Positions 53,601 to 64,000 of a stretch of 64,000 nucleotides of DNA are shown here, in pieces; the stretch's first letter is position 1, and each line of letters opens with the position of its first letter. Made by a program: the position numbers and the translations under genes. This DNA is from Nematostella vectensis (lineage: Eukaryota; Cnidaria; Anthozoa; Actiniaria; Edwardsiidae). The notes beneath the pieces are model-generated. The model was not told where the DNA came from. It searched no databases and saw only the letters and a program-made list of their open reading frames with translations. The stretch lies in the NCBI RefSeq assembly GCF_932526225.1, contig NC_064037.1:2356001-2420000 (forward strand), in the 5' to 3' direction.

Positions 53601-54576
53601 AGGGCTAAGTCCTCAGGTATGCCAAGGTTTGACATCACAAAGTCTTCAATTTTTGAGCTATCTAAACCTTGATGAATGTGAACTCTTTGAATTTTCTTGG
53701 TGGTCACATCAGACCAATAAATGTAACCAGATTTCACATCAAAGTCTAGACCGACAACGTTGATGAGTCCTCTCACGATATACCCATACCCGGTCCCATC
53801 TAGATTGATGTGCCGGATATCAACCGTGTTGGAGAATATTATGAATGGGCGATTGAGATCAATTGAACTTCCAGTACATACAACAAAAACTGGAAAAAAA
53901 TTAATATATTGCTTTAATGTATGTGACAACAAAATGATTAAATGTATGAGTATTGATGTATCAACTTTTACAACCAGTCCACAATTTTCTTGATTATGTT
54001 TTGTTATTACATGGATAATTGTCCAAGGTAAAGAAAGCAAAGGGTTTAAATAAAAGTAATAATAATAATAACAACAACAACAACAACAACAACAGCAGCA
54101 GCATTAGTAGTAGTAGAAACAAAAAAATAAAAGTAGAAATAAGGTTTACATAAGGCAAAGGCTAAAACGTTCTAAGACCAGACCAAAAACAAGAGAAATC
54201 ATAAAAGTATATTTCCCTGTCAAATGCAAATACGATTCAACCTGTTGCACTTCTCATAAATACACCGAAAAAAACACAATAACATTCCAACCATATGTTT
54301 TTAGGAACTTAGATACTTTTGGAAACTAATGTCTATTCTATTGTCGACTAATTATTGAGATTAGCAAAGAAATACCAAAGTTTTAACATTTTAAGGAATC
54401 CATTCAAGTGCAGTAGGTATTGTTTTCAAGGTAGTTCTTTGTAGTCACGATTTGCATATTCGCGAAAACGTGTAAAAAAAAATAGACAAAGAAACACATT
54501 TAGAAACTTTTGTGCTTTACTTACCTGAGAAATACACTAAAAAACAAGAAACAAAGATATTGTTGCATCTAGCCAT
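41698..54576 (-). CDS. YWTD propeller / EGF / sushi / cadherin / EGF membrane protein
   Basis: Thirteen coding exons: 54576-54525, 53889-53056, 52771-52649, 52481-52359, 51453-51292, 50803-50401, 50023-49584, 49262-47822, 47206-46861, 46733-46572, 46153-45641, 45223-44906, 44679-41698; all phases match, giving 2632 residues plus stop. Residues 1-18 are a signal peptide. About 20-295 form an LDLR-class-B six-bladed propeller (IYWSD, LFWTD, LYWTE, IYWAD, LYWTD). EGF and calcium-binding EGF modules (D-x-N-E-C) follow to about 535, then one sushi domain (about 540-600). About 15 cadherin repeats (about 605-2180) have DxNEAP, LDYE and DxD motifs. About six EGF-like modules (2184-2449) precede the membrane helix [19 protein letters not shown] (2472-2490) and a 139-residue tail with NPAF and DNPVY. 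Likely a calcium-dependent adhesion or endocytic receptor (inference). Exon 12 lacks an ATG and was found from splice sites. Confidence 0.9.
46418..46540. mobile_element. 123-bp palindromic MITE-like element
   Basis: Begins GTGATTTAGATCCAGGGCGCC and ends with a near reverse complement (GGCGTCGTAGATCTAAATCAC); the arms also share GCCGGCA and GGACG. It lies in an intron of the cadherin-propeller gene, about 30 bases from the donor of exon 10. Confidence 0.65.
47638..47850 (-). repeat. 29-bp array that repeats a cadherin exon donor
   Basis: Seven tandem units of about 29 bases. On the minus strand each reads GTCTGGTGTTACGATAG|GTAAG followed by ATCCAGG. The upstream-most copy is the true end of exon 8 (donor at 47821); six more lie in the intron, four of them with an intact-looking AG|GTAA core and the others changed by one or two bases. 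Confidence 0.93.
49185..49462 (-). repeat. Diverged three-copy repeat of the cadherin exon 8 acceptor
   Basis: The start of exon 8 and its acceptor (plus-strand GTACACAACGGGCGGGGCTA, GGAGCTGGAGAAGATATAAA) recur at about 49335-49390 and in shorter form at about 49425-49460. The period is about 80-115 bases and identity is lower than in the other arrays. Confidence 0.65.
50062..50305 (+). mobile_element. LINE reverse-transcriptase C-terminal relic
   Basis: An open stretch reads [20 protein letters not shown], then [19 protein letters not shown], then [19 protein letters not shown]. This is the familiar C-terminal pattern of animal non-LTR retrotransposon polyproteins (WLGHVLRM...RGRPKTTWRRTVE). 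It is truncated at both ends, antisense in an intron of the cadherin-propeller gene. Confidence 0.75.
51471..51860. mobile_element. Foldback element with about 90-bp inverted arms and a 15-bp direct repeat
   Basis: The left arm (51471-51561) is the near-exact reverse complement of the right arm (about 51668-51768), sharing ACACTTTGTTATGATCAACA and AGCAACTGTAGTTACACGTG. The 15 bases ACAAATAAAGTGGAA precede the element (51456-51470) and recur at 51846-51860, consistent with a target-site duplication. It lies in the intron between cadherin-gene exons 4 and 5. Confidence 0.8.
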
Positions 54577-55832
54577 ATCAGACAAATCAACTGCAATAAA
54601 TAGGAAAAATATGAGAAGAGAAAAAAAGAAAAAAAATCTACATATTTAAAATAAATTCTAAATAATGAGTATATTACAAATGTTTTTACAGCGAGACTAA
54701 TCAAATTTGCTTTGGTTTCCGGTGCCTTCTCCGTGAATTCTAGTGAAATTTCCAAATCTTATGGAATATTTTTGGGCATATCTTTGCATGTTTTTATTTT
54801 TTATTGCAGTACAAAAAGCGTAATATAAAACAAGAATAAGAATCGTTGCATCTTCAATAACAAACCTAATCGAGTACGATCAAATTAGCCCCCGGGTTCG
54901 ATTGACGAACACAATAGCGTAAAAAAAAAGTTATTTAAACCAATGTTTCACAAATACGAACATTTGGACTTTTAAAATGCCAAAAATATGCTGATAATGA
55001 TTCCAGTTTCGTTTATTAGTAATACTTGTTGACGATGATTTGGTCTACTGCTCAAAGGGCTTCTTTAGATCTTCAATAGCGCGGATCAAAATGTTGGTAG
55101 GTATGGTGATTGGAGCAATAAAACACGAAAGCCAACAAAGATCAAACCAGAAATAAAATGTTTTTACATGATCCGCACTCATTGGTGTCTCAGATCTATT
55201 CTCAGTCTTTATGCGCGAAAACTTGTAATGTCAAAAAGGCTAGATGTTTTGGTAGCCGCGTAGTAAAAACATCACGCGCACAAAAATTCCCGGTAAAACT
55301 AGACGGCAAAAATTCCCGGTAAAACTAGACGGAAAGTTCAAACGGCCTACCGTTCAGTTCCCCGAGAACATATCTCGTCGTTTTTTACCGCGCTTGCATC
55401 TAACTGCGTATCCCCCTGGACCTGATCAGTAGTGTCCTGGAGTTTAGGCTGCCATTTAGTCAGGGTTGTTCGGATGTATTGACATTTTGTAGTAGTGCGG
55501 GCAACAAAGAACTTACCCGAACACTTTACGAACAACTATTGACTCGGTATCGCTTATACTTCGACTAACATTGAACAGGTATGGCCCAAAAGTTTGAGAT
55601 TTTGGTATTTGAAAAAGTGCATGCTGAATTATTTTTTTTTATTTTGAGATAATATGAATTTCATAAGAAAAGTTTTCAAGTAAAATGAATAATAATCTTA
55701 TTTCTCCTTTTGTCTCCGAGGGTTTTGGCGGAAACGTTCCGACTTCCGAGAGCTTGGGACTAATTTACATTTCCACGTACGAAGTTTGAGGTGTGCACAT
55801 AAAGTTAGCCGTGGAAAATACCGCACAGTAAA
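54577..55832. other. Shared upstream region of two divergent genes
   Basis: Lies between the cadherin-propeller gene (minus) and the DsbA-like gene (plus), so it should contain both promoters. It holds a two-copy direct repeat, AAAAATTCCCGGTAAAACTA, at about 55283-55335. A minus-strand open stretch at 55347-55535 has no ATG and no recognised family. Confidence 0.5.
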
Positions 55833-56956
55833 ATGGTAAGCGGGAATTATAACTTCAATGATTTATTTAGTAGAACCTCTTTAAATAGAGTCATTTTCGT
55901 TGCTTAGTTGTCCGGTTTTAGCGTACTTTGTATGGAGGTTTACACACGATGTCCATATTGGACATGAAATGTTAGTTGACAGATTGACAATGCCATCTAG
56001 CAGAACTTTTTCGTATTTCTTATGAGAAGAATGGCGAATTCATTCATCGTCCTTCGGGGTTTGAAATTTTGCCTGACTATTTTTTCAGGTGTGTGTGTGT
56101 GGGGCATGTATTGTTTTGGGATATTTATTCTAAGTATTATTTTTGTTGTGATTTTCTAGTTGTTGGTTCCCCCCCCCCCCCCCCCCCCCCTCCCTATCTG
56201 TCATGTTTATAGTTGAGCACCTCAGTGGTTTGGTTATATTTTGGGATTGTCAATCCAGCTTAAGTCATCTTCTAGTTTTTCTGTTTATTTTCTCCAATTA
56301 AGGTTCAGATATGTATAGATGCATACTCTGATCTAGCCTGCCCATGGTGTTATGTTGGCAAGGGACACCTAGACAATGCAATCACCCAGTTTACATCAAG
56401 TCACCCGACAACCAACATAATAGTCAACTGGCACCCGTACATAATTGACAAGAACACAGCGGAAAATGGTGAGAAATACATAAATTACAATGTCAGGCGC
56501 TGGGGAGGGGATGGCTGGACGCAATCCTTGAGGAATTCTGGAAGGCAAATTGGTCTGGAGTTCAAGAACTGGCAGATTTGGCCAAACACGCTACACGCAC
56601 ATAGAGTCGTCCACCTGGCCGGGGTGCAAAAAGGGCCAGCTGGGCAGAACATGGCCAAAAATGTGCTTTTTAGGATGATCTATGAAGAGGGTGAAAATAT
56701 AAGTGACATTGATACCTTGATCAAGGCAGCTGGTGAGATAGGCCTGGATAGGGCAGATTCTTACTTGAGATCTGATGAAGATGTCGATATAATTCTGTTT
56801 GAGGATAGTCAAGCTAAGTCTAAGCTTAGAATTTCTGGGGTTCCATTATTTAAAATCAGGGGTGGGACAGAAGTTGATCATCGCCCAATTGTTCTATCAG
56901 GTGCTCAGCAGTCTGGACAGTTTTTTAAAGCCTTCCAAACACTGATGGGAGATTAG
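55833..56956 (+). CDS. DsbA-family thioredoxin-fold oxidoreductase (FrnE-like)
   Basis: Two coding parts: 55833-55835 and 56303-56956, 218 residues plus stop. The start codon itself abuts the donor (ATG|GTAAGC), so the second exon supplies VQICIDAYSDLACPWCYVGK, with the CPWC redox motif at 14-17. Later blocks NTLHAHRVVHLAG, LFRMIYEEGENISDIDTL, GVPLFKI and LSGAQQSGQFFKAFQTL follow the FrnE/2-hydroxychromene-2-carboxylate isomerase-like DsbA fold. No signal peptide, so probably cytosolic or mitochondrial. The substrate cannot be told. No in-frame ATG exists near the start of exon 2, which supports the one-codon first exon. A poly(C) tract lies in the intron at about 56169. Confidence 0.9.
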
Positions 56957-57840
56957 ATTTCCTAACTTGGAGCTGTTTATTTGAACAGGACAGAATAAGA
57001 TAGCGCTCTCATTGGTTGATTAGCACGCTGTCCATATTTGTACAGCCCAACAGTCAACCCACCACTTTGCAATAAGAAAACAGCTCAAAATGCTAAAATT
57101 ATCCATCCTTGTAGGCCTATGAGTTTTGCTGTATGGATAAATTATGGTCACTTGGTCAATAAGCTCTGTAGTAACAATAGAAAAAACTATAAAATGTTGC
57201 ATGCTTTCCATTCAATTTACTTTATAATGGACCAGCTTTTTTTGCGGTTGAGAAAGGTGTTCAAAGATTTCTAAAAACAGATGAGCTCAAACAAGCAATT
57301 ATCTTACTATGATCTAATTAATTATATAAACTTAGTTGGGGTTTCTTTGTTTTCATTACTGTGTATTTTTAATGAGAAGACCACTACAGGGCAGAAGGGG
57401 TGCAACCATCCCTGATTTAAAAATTTAGGAAATCTGCTAAAAAGACAGTAAGAAATTATAACTTTTTCAAACATCGAATTGAGCTTTATTCCAATAGCAT
57501 CCTTGTAATTGAGCCCACACTACCCAAATAATTTAATACATCTCAACAAGTCTACGACAACAATACAAATGTATACTTTTATTGGCTTAAATTTGCAGTC
57601 CAACAACTATGGTGCTGCTTTGAGTTTAAATTCTAAGCCTGTCTAAAAGTCAAATTCTGGTACATCTGTAAAGGAATTATAGGCCAATTAGGAAGATTCA
57701 ACCACAAAATTGCTAAGTGGATTGAGACACAGATTGGGCATAACTGGACCAGGTCAGTCAGGACTAAATTAAAACAGAAAGAGAGATGACAGTAAAACAC
57801 AAGGTCTATACAGTAAACTCTCACCCTCCGGGATTCCACT
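56957..57840. other. Spacer between convergent genes
   Basis: 3' flanks of the DsbA-like gene (plus) and THOC5 (minus). AT-rich, with no supported gene. No canonical AATAAA was seen close after the plus-strand stop. Confidence 0.5.
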
Positions 57841-57846
57841 TTTATT
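57841..57846 (-). terminator. Possible poly(A) signal of THOC5
   Basis: AATAAA on the minus strand about 420 bases after the THOC5 stop; others lie further on at 57578 and 57485. Confidence 0.3.
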
Positions 57847-58264
57847 GCACAACTGTCAACTCTCCGGCATTATGCGGGACTCTCAAGATTTGTAACCTTT
57901 TCTCAAGCTTAATTTTCTTGAAAATATCTTGGTGCTTCTGATACATTTACTGTATTTTCTCAAGTTTCTTTCCTAAAGCAAGGTTGACAGCTATGTTATT
58001 GCACCTCGTAATTAGGGAATACAATCACCGTTGAAACAAAAATACAAAGAAAAGACTAAGAAGTATCTTTCTTTCATGGACACTAAATAATTATGGTCTC
58101 TAGGGCCTCCGTAAAAGCAAGAGTTGACTGTATGTATTTTATGAGGTAAAAAGTTTTGTTTTAGAATACAGTATGAACACATCGTATGGCTATGTATCTC
58201 TTGGACAAGAGAGCTGACATGCACCTAATTACACATCTTGACTCATTCAGCTACACCAAGCAGA

Positions 58265-61200
58265 CTATCGGTGTGTGAACATGTCGTGCGAAACGTCATA
58301 GAGGAGGGGCAAGTTGTGGTCACGACCCCTACAAAACAAAAGATAACAAGGGAAGAAATTAAGTACTTCATGGGGCTAAAAACTAAATACAAAAAGGAAT
58401 GAACCCCATGGCCAATTGTAATACATGCACTTCCTTTAGCTTGGTCTTATTTCTTCTAATTAAGTGGTGAGTTCCAAGAATTTTGTGGCTTTCCGCCTAT
58501 TTTAGATGTGAGTGAGAGAAGACCAGGAAAGAAACAAAGACATAAAATGCTTCCATGCACATAGAAATCAGCACAAAGGAAATACAAACATAAAAGAAAA
58601 AGAACAATTCCTTTTTCTTATCCCCTTACTTCAATGACTTTGTGTAACCTCTTGTGTTTCTGCTTTCCTTCCTCTTATTATGTGACATTTAACTAGACAG
58701 CCACACTGTTATTTTTTCATTCAAAAGTGAAAGATAAGCTATGTGAAGAAACCTCAAAATAACCATCTAAATGAAGGTTTTTATATTGAATTAATTAAAA
58801 ACAACTCCAATATTTTTGTAATAGTTTCCCAATACCAGCCTTTTTAAATGGATGGTTTCTCACACTTGGTATTTTGCAAGGATGACAAATTGGAAAAGAA
58901 TGCTAAAGGTAAGCCTATGGTTAAACAAAAAAAAAATGCTAGAATACAGGTTGATTAGTAAGATTGATTCTACATGTACCAATTCCCCTTTCAAATTATT
59001 TAAAAATGTAAATTAAACAGTACCTTTTCTTCCTTACAAGGAGCTTGGCACGCTCGATTGACTCAATCCCTTCAACTACACCACACTCCAGAAACACATC
59101 AAAGCACACCTTCAAAAAAAGTTTTGTTCATTAAAGGTATTAATAAGTGCACATCAAAACCCAGCCATCTTGATTAAAGAGATACATCAAATCTTGAACC
59201 TTCGATGTTGAGAAATGGGCTGTAGGGCGGTAACCTTTTAGCTCAGTGTTTGGGCTGGTATCTAGTGGGTTATGGTGCACTGGTGCACCGTCATAAATAA
59301 AAATGACGTTTTCGTTGGGGTAAAGATTCAGTCTTGTTTGTGAAGTCGTTGAATCTTTGTGCATTCATTCCCCCGATGATAGAAAAGTGGAAGATAAGAC
59401 CGTTAGTGGGCGAAATAGCCAAAGTGACTGTGATATTTCTTGCAATTTGACCACATACTTGGCGGTACGCTCTCTCTCCCCTTTTCTAGCTGTTCCCTGT
59501 GTTCGAGGGGTTTCTTGGCGGCATTTCTCATACAAACGTTTTCTGTTTTTCTAGAGCGAACGAGTGAGTATATACTTTTTGCTTTTATAAACTCTCCACA
59601 AAAAGTGTTGTTTGTTTGTCTGGTTTTTTATTAAAATTATTTTTAGTTCTATATTTCTTTTAATTATAGGAGCCAACTTTTCAAAGAAAAAAGAAAAATA
59701 GTAACTCTAATGAAATTTTATTTTTGCTTGTTGTTTGGTTTAAATCGGATAAATGGTTATCAAACCACATTGGTGAATGTCACATTGATGAACATGATTG
59801 TCTGAAAAGGCTTGTTGATTGTCGTTGTTTATGTTAATAGCACTAATGAATTTTCTATTTTTATAACTGATTGTCATTAAAGGTTACTGATTGTTCAAAC
59901 GTGCAATTGAATTTTTTTTGTGCGAAAAAGAATGTTCATTCCAATCGAATTGAATGTCCAAGTGCGTTATTGTTTCTCCGTTGATGCTAATGAATGTTCA
60001 CGAATATTCAATTATTGTTATTGAAAGTCGATTCACGCTGATGTTTCGTGCGATGTTGATGAACGTACAATACACGCTATCGATGTAACTTTTGGTACAA
60101 ATGAATGTCCCTTTCCCGTTAATGAACAGCAAAAGGTGTACTGTATAAGCAAAAAAACATAATCTATATAAGAATACAATGCATACCTGCAGTCGTCGAA
60201 TCTGATTGGTTAATAAGTTGACAGGTGAGTCGCCGTCAATCAAGTCTTTGTAATGCACATTGACCTCAGCTTCAAGCATCTGTGGTTTTTAACATTAGGA
60301 GTCAAATAGGTAACATGGAAATGGTTTCAAGCACAAGCATGTTCAAAATGTGATTATGGCAAACGACAAACAAAAAGCACAGACAGACAAACAAATAGCA
60401 CAGACAGACAAACAAATGGCACAGCCAGACAAACAAATGGCACAGACAGACAAACAAATGGCACAGACAGGCAAACAAATAGCACAGACAGACAAACATG
60501 TGGGACAGACAGACAAACATATGGGACAGACAAGCAAACAAATGGGACAGACAGACAAACAAATGGCACAGACAAACAAATAGCACAGACAGACAAACGA
60601 ATGGGTCAGATAGACAAACGAATGGGACAGATAAGCAAACGAATGGGTAAGATAGACAAACAAATGGGACAGACAAGCAAACGAATGGGACAGACAGACA
60701 AATGAATGGGTCAGATAGACAAACAAATGGGACAGACAAGCAAACGAATGGGACAGACAGACAAACGGATGGGAGAGACAGATGAACAGATAGAGACTAA
60801 ATACACTCCCTGGTGACATGACTAATACACACCCTGGTGACATGAATAATACACACCCTGGTGACATGACTTATACACACCCTGATGAGATGACTTATAC
60901 ACACCCTGATGAGATGACTAATACACACCCTGATGACATCACTAATACACACCCTGGTGACATGACTTATACACACCCTGATGACATGACTTATACACAC
61001 CCTGGTGACATGACTAATACACACCCTGATGACATGACTAATACACACCCCGGTGACATGACTAATACACACCCTGGTGCAATGACTTATACACACCCTG
61101 ATGAGATGACTAATACACACCCTGGTGACATGACTAATACACACCCTGATGACATCACTAACACACACCCTGGTGACATGACTAATACACACCCAGGTGA

Positions 61201-63175
61201 CATGACTAATACACACCCAGGTGACATGACTAATACACACCCAGGTGACATGACTAATACACACCCTGATGACATGACTAATACACACCCCAGTGACATG
61301 ACTAATACACACCCCGGTGACATGACTAATACACACCCCGGTGACATGACTTATACACACCCCGGTGACATGACTAATACACACCCCGGTGACATGACTA
61401 ATACACACCCTGGTGACATGACTAATACACACCCTGGTGACATGACTAATACACACCCTGGTGACATGACTAATAAACACCCAGGTGACATGACTAATAC
61501 ACACCCAGGTGACATGACTTAATACACACCCTGGTGACATGACTTAATACACACCCTGGTGACATGACTAATACACACCCTGGTGACATGACTAATACAC
61601 ACCCTGGTGACATGACCAATACACACCCAGGTGACATGACCAATACACACCCTGGTGACATGACCAATACACACCCAGGTGACATGACTAATACACACCC
61701 TGGTGACATGACTAATACACACCCTGGTGACATGACTAATACACACCCTGGTGACATGACTAATACACACCCTGATGACATCACTAATACACACCCCGGT
61801 GACATGACTAATACACACCCTGATGACATGACTAATACACACCCTGATGACATCACTAATACACACCCAGGTGACATGACTAATACACACCCTGATGACA
61901 TGACTAATACACACCCTGGTGACATGACTTAATACACACCCAGGTGACATGACTAATACACACCCTGGTGACATGACTAATACACACCCAGGTGACATGA
62001 CTAATACACACCCTGATGACATGACTAATACACACCCTGATGACATCACTAATACACACCCAGGTGACATGACTAATACACACCCTGATGACATGACTAA
62101 TACACACCCTGGTGACATGACTTAATACACACCCAGGTGACATGACTAATACACACCCTGGTGACATGACTAATACACACCCAGGTGACATGACTAATAC
62201 ACACCCTGGTGACATGACTAATACACACCCTGGTGACATGACTACACACCCTGGTGACATGACTAATACACACCCTGGTGACATGACTGGAGAAAGGTGC
62301 AGTCCCTCCTGAGATTGACAAGCATATGATTGGCGGCTTGACTGGATATTCCCGGTAGAGAACCACTCCGGCTTTAAGGCGTACTACAAAAAACATGGTA
62401 GGCAAATAATGGGAGTGAAGGAAGGATATAAAAAACACATGCATTTAAAACCCTGGAGATGTCTTGCAAGATAAATTTTTTGGTTTTATTTTCAATATCT
62501 ATTTTTTTATTTAGGAGCTTCTGCCATGAAAATAGTGTGATCAGGGGGTTACCAACGGATGGCAAGCCAATCCCTGGCTTTTTTTAAATACTATTATTTA
62601 TACTTGGACCGTATCTCATACCTTTATTGCATTCAATTTCAGCACAGAAATACATATCAGACTCATCTAGAAGGTTTTCATCAACAAGTGACTTGGCTTG
62701 TGGCATTTCCTGTAACAAACCAGCTTTAGTTATTACATTTTAACAGGTTTGTGCTGAAGAACACAAGAATTGTGTGATACCAGTAAAGATAAATACACTT
62801 CCTTTCTCAATTTTTCAATCCCCACCATGGATACCTGTATTCCGGAATCACACATTTTGTTGATTGGGTAAAACTAATTACTTGTTCACAAATTTTAATA
62901 CAACCACGAATTACACTTACAGTAAGTACTGAAATTTGGCAAAATTCAAGCAAAAATAAAAGAGCACAAATAAATCATAATCTTTCAAAATATCAAGTTT
63001 AATCAATTTCAATAAATTGATTATGTATTCTGAAAAAATGTTGTACTGTATAGCTGTGTTTTTTAAAGTGCTACACACTCACAATAAAGTTTGCATAATC
63101 CACAGGGCTCCAGGACACAAGGACTGAAGTAATTTTATCTGGGAACAGCTTTTGTGGCGCATCACTGGCAGGGAC
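58265..63175 (-). CDS. THOC5: THO complex subunit 5, C-terminal exons (partial)
   Basis: Six exons: 63175-63083, 62709-62622, 62383-62274, 60279-60187, 59109-59024, 58328-58265; 177 residues plus stop, the last quarter of a protein of about 680. The 5' exons must lie beyond the right edge. THOC5 is part of the TREX/THO complex that couples transcription to mRNA export. Matches to the human C-terminus include LFPDKITSVLVSW, the acidic loop before MYFCAEIE, AGVVLYREYPVKPPIICL, EAEVNVHYKDL, LLTNQIRRLQVCFDVFLE and the final MFTHR (human FFSHR). Phases agree at all five junctions. The exon ending at 62274 runs straight into the 24-bp minisatellite: its donor is the first of about 60 copies, and the chosen donor (CACCAGG|GTGTGT) is weak and uncertain, so the last residues of that exon (SSHVTR) may be wrong. 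Confidence 0.88.
60353..60792. repeat. About 20-bp minisatellite in a THOC5 intron
   Basis: Tandem, variable units such as CAGACAGACAAACAAATGGC and TAGACAAACGAATGGGTCAG, about 20 copies. It starts about 75 bases from the exon at 60187-60279 and abuts the 24-bp array. Cys-rich frames across it are artefacts. Confidence 0.95.
60801..62290 (-). repeat. 24-bp minisatellite that begins at a THOC5 exon donor
   Basis: About 62 units, plus-strand core ACACACCCTGGTGACATGAC with TAAT. On the minus strand each reads CATGTCACCAGG|GTGTGTATT, so every unit carries a donor-like GTGTGT. The first unit overlaps the end of the THOC5 exon at 62274. Because 24 is a multiple of three, the minus strand stays open as an eight-residue repeat (SHVTRVCI) through long parts of the array. 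Confidence 0.96.
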
Positions 63176-64000
63176 CTGCATTTTTTCTAAAAAACACATT
63201 CCATTTAATTTATTCCAGTGGCCATCTTGCAATCATCATGTGAAGATGAATAATAAAGAATTCTTTGCATCACTTAAAATTCACTATTCTTATTTTCATG
63301 TCACTTTAGTAAGGTAATGGTACCTATTATCGGACACTTTAGATTTACGATATTAAACAATTTACCACCAATTTCGACCAATTTAACAAAAATTTGATAG
63401 TTGAATTTGGGAAAAAACAATCCTTCGTAAGACGTGTTGTGAATCCCTTTTATCGTATACCTAGTGTAGCACCCTAGCCCTATTATCGGACAGCAGATTT
63501 CTTCTAAAAAAAACAACAACAGGAAAATCAATCGTGCTTCATTTTCATTCAAATACTGCAAACAATTATTGTTGACATATGTTCTTTGCAAAACTTATGA
63601 TAGATTTTAGTTTGAGACTATTTCTTCTCCGTAGCAAGCGATTCAAAACACAGGCATCGCGCGCATGACAAACTGCATGGCGAAATGTGTGTTTGCTCAT
63701 TGATCACTCAAATTAACAGTGAATCATTTGGTGATTGCTCGGCTGTCCGATAATAGGGCACCTAGTTTAGGTACGAACAACTCGAGCTATCCTGAAGTGT
63801 CTACGGAAACAGAGGCCAAATAGCATCCTGGGAGATCATCAACATAATGGCGGATTCATTGAGCAACGATTTACGATCGGTAAATCTTGGACTTTTAAAG
63901 GCTTTTTTCATCCTCGGGTATTCAAGCCAAAGAGAGGATTTCAATCGCCATTTTGTGGTGCGTGAGAGAAAATTATTTCTAGTTTTGCAAAACAATAAAC
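63176..64000. other. Probable THOC5 intron with an inverted-repeat element and an open 5'-exon-like stretch
   Basis: At about 63320-63335 (GTACCTATTATCGGACA) and 63742-63772 (TGTCCGATAATAGGGCACC) there are inverted termini of a likely 450-base element; an internal CCCTATTATCGGACA copy lies at about 63478. From 63847 the plus strand reads ATGGCGGATTCATTGAGC, open to the window end, with a possible donor TCG|GTAAAT at 63880. The ATG sits in a YY1-like AACATAATGGCGG context, so a plus-strand gene may start here. Support is weak. Confidence 0.35.

Noticed and set aside
55347..55535. Minus-strand 62-codon frame
   Set aside because: Begins at TTG rather than ATG and lacks recognisable homology or a convincing acceptor; left as spacer.
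60350..62290. Long open frames with CLSVPFV, THPGDM(T) and SHVTRVCI repeats on both strands
   Set aside because: They follow the 20- and 24-bp minisatellites in every frame without stops; there is no start context or independent exon structure.

Overview
This is eukaryotic, animal nuclear DNA. Every recognisable gene is cut into short exons with GT-AG introns, the conserved genes are animal orthologues (MOF/KAT8, mitochondrial EF-Tu, THOC5, CFAP73), and introns are rich in minisatellites, palindromic elements and a LINE relic. Gene style, intron sizes and the secreted multidomain proteins suggest an anthozoan cnidarian (sea anemone or coral); the species is inferred, not shown.

Layout. 1-4.6 kb: a signal-peptide first exon on the minus strand (1409-1499) and otherwise decayed or unrecognised DNA. 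4.7-12.4 kb, minus: CFAP73, a ciliary coiled-coil protein, 12 exons, with a 2.1-kb 16-bp minisatellite and a 1.9-kb inverted-repeat element in its introns. 13.4-17.3 kb, minus: KAT8 (MOF histone acetyltransferase), 9 exons. 19.5-34.5 kb, plus: a secreted 944-residue protein assembled from 18 coding exons: signal peptide, propeptide and Gla module, nine TSP1-like modules, a Thr/Pro linker, a cysteine-rich WSC-like domain and a C-terminal F5/8-type C domain. 35.9-40.5 kb, minus: TUFM. 41.7-54.6 kb, minus: a 2632-residue type-I membrane protein (LDLR-type YWTD propeller, EGFs, sushi, about 15 cadherin repeats, more EGFs, membrane segment, tail with NPVY). 55.8-57.0 kb, plus: a DsbA-family FrnE-like oxidoreductase. 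58.3-63.2 kb, minus: the C-terminal exons of THOC5. KAT8/Gla gene and cadherin gene/DsbA-like gene are divergent pairs; Gla gene/TUFM and DsbA-like gene/THOC5 are convergent.

Two results stand out. First, tandem repeats in four unrelated genes start at a splice junction: the repeated unit contains the real acceptor or donor plus the adjoining exon bases. At least twelve such junctions are present, and most carry the tetramer AG|GT. Second, the plus-strand gene has a Gla domain whose signal peptide, propeptide-Gla and aromatic-stack exons have intron phases 1-0-1, the layout I recall for vertebrate vitamin K-dependent clotting factors.

Exon models were built by hand from splice consensus, reading-frame continuity and recalled family sequences. 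All assembled coding sequences close without internal stops. No alignment or transcript data were used.
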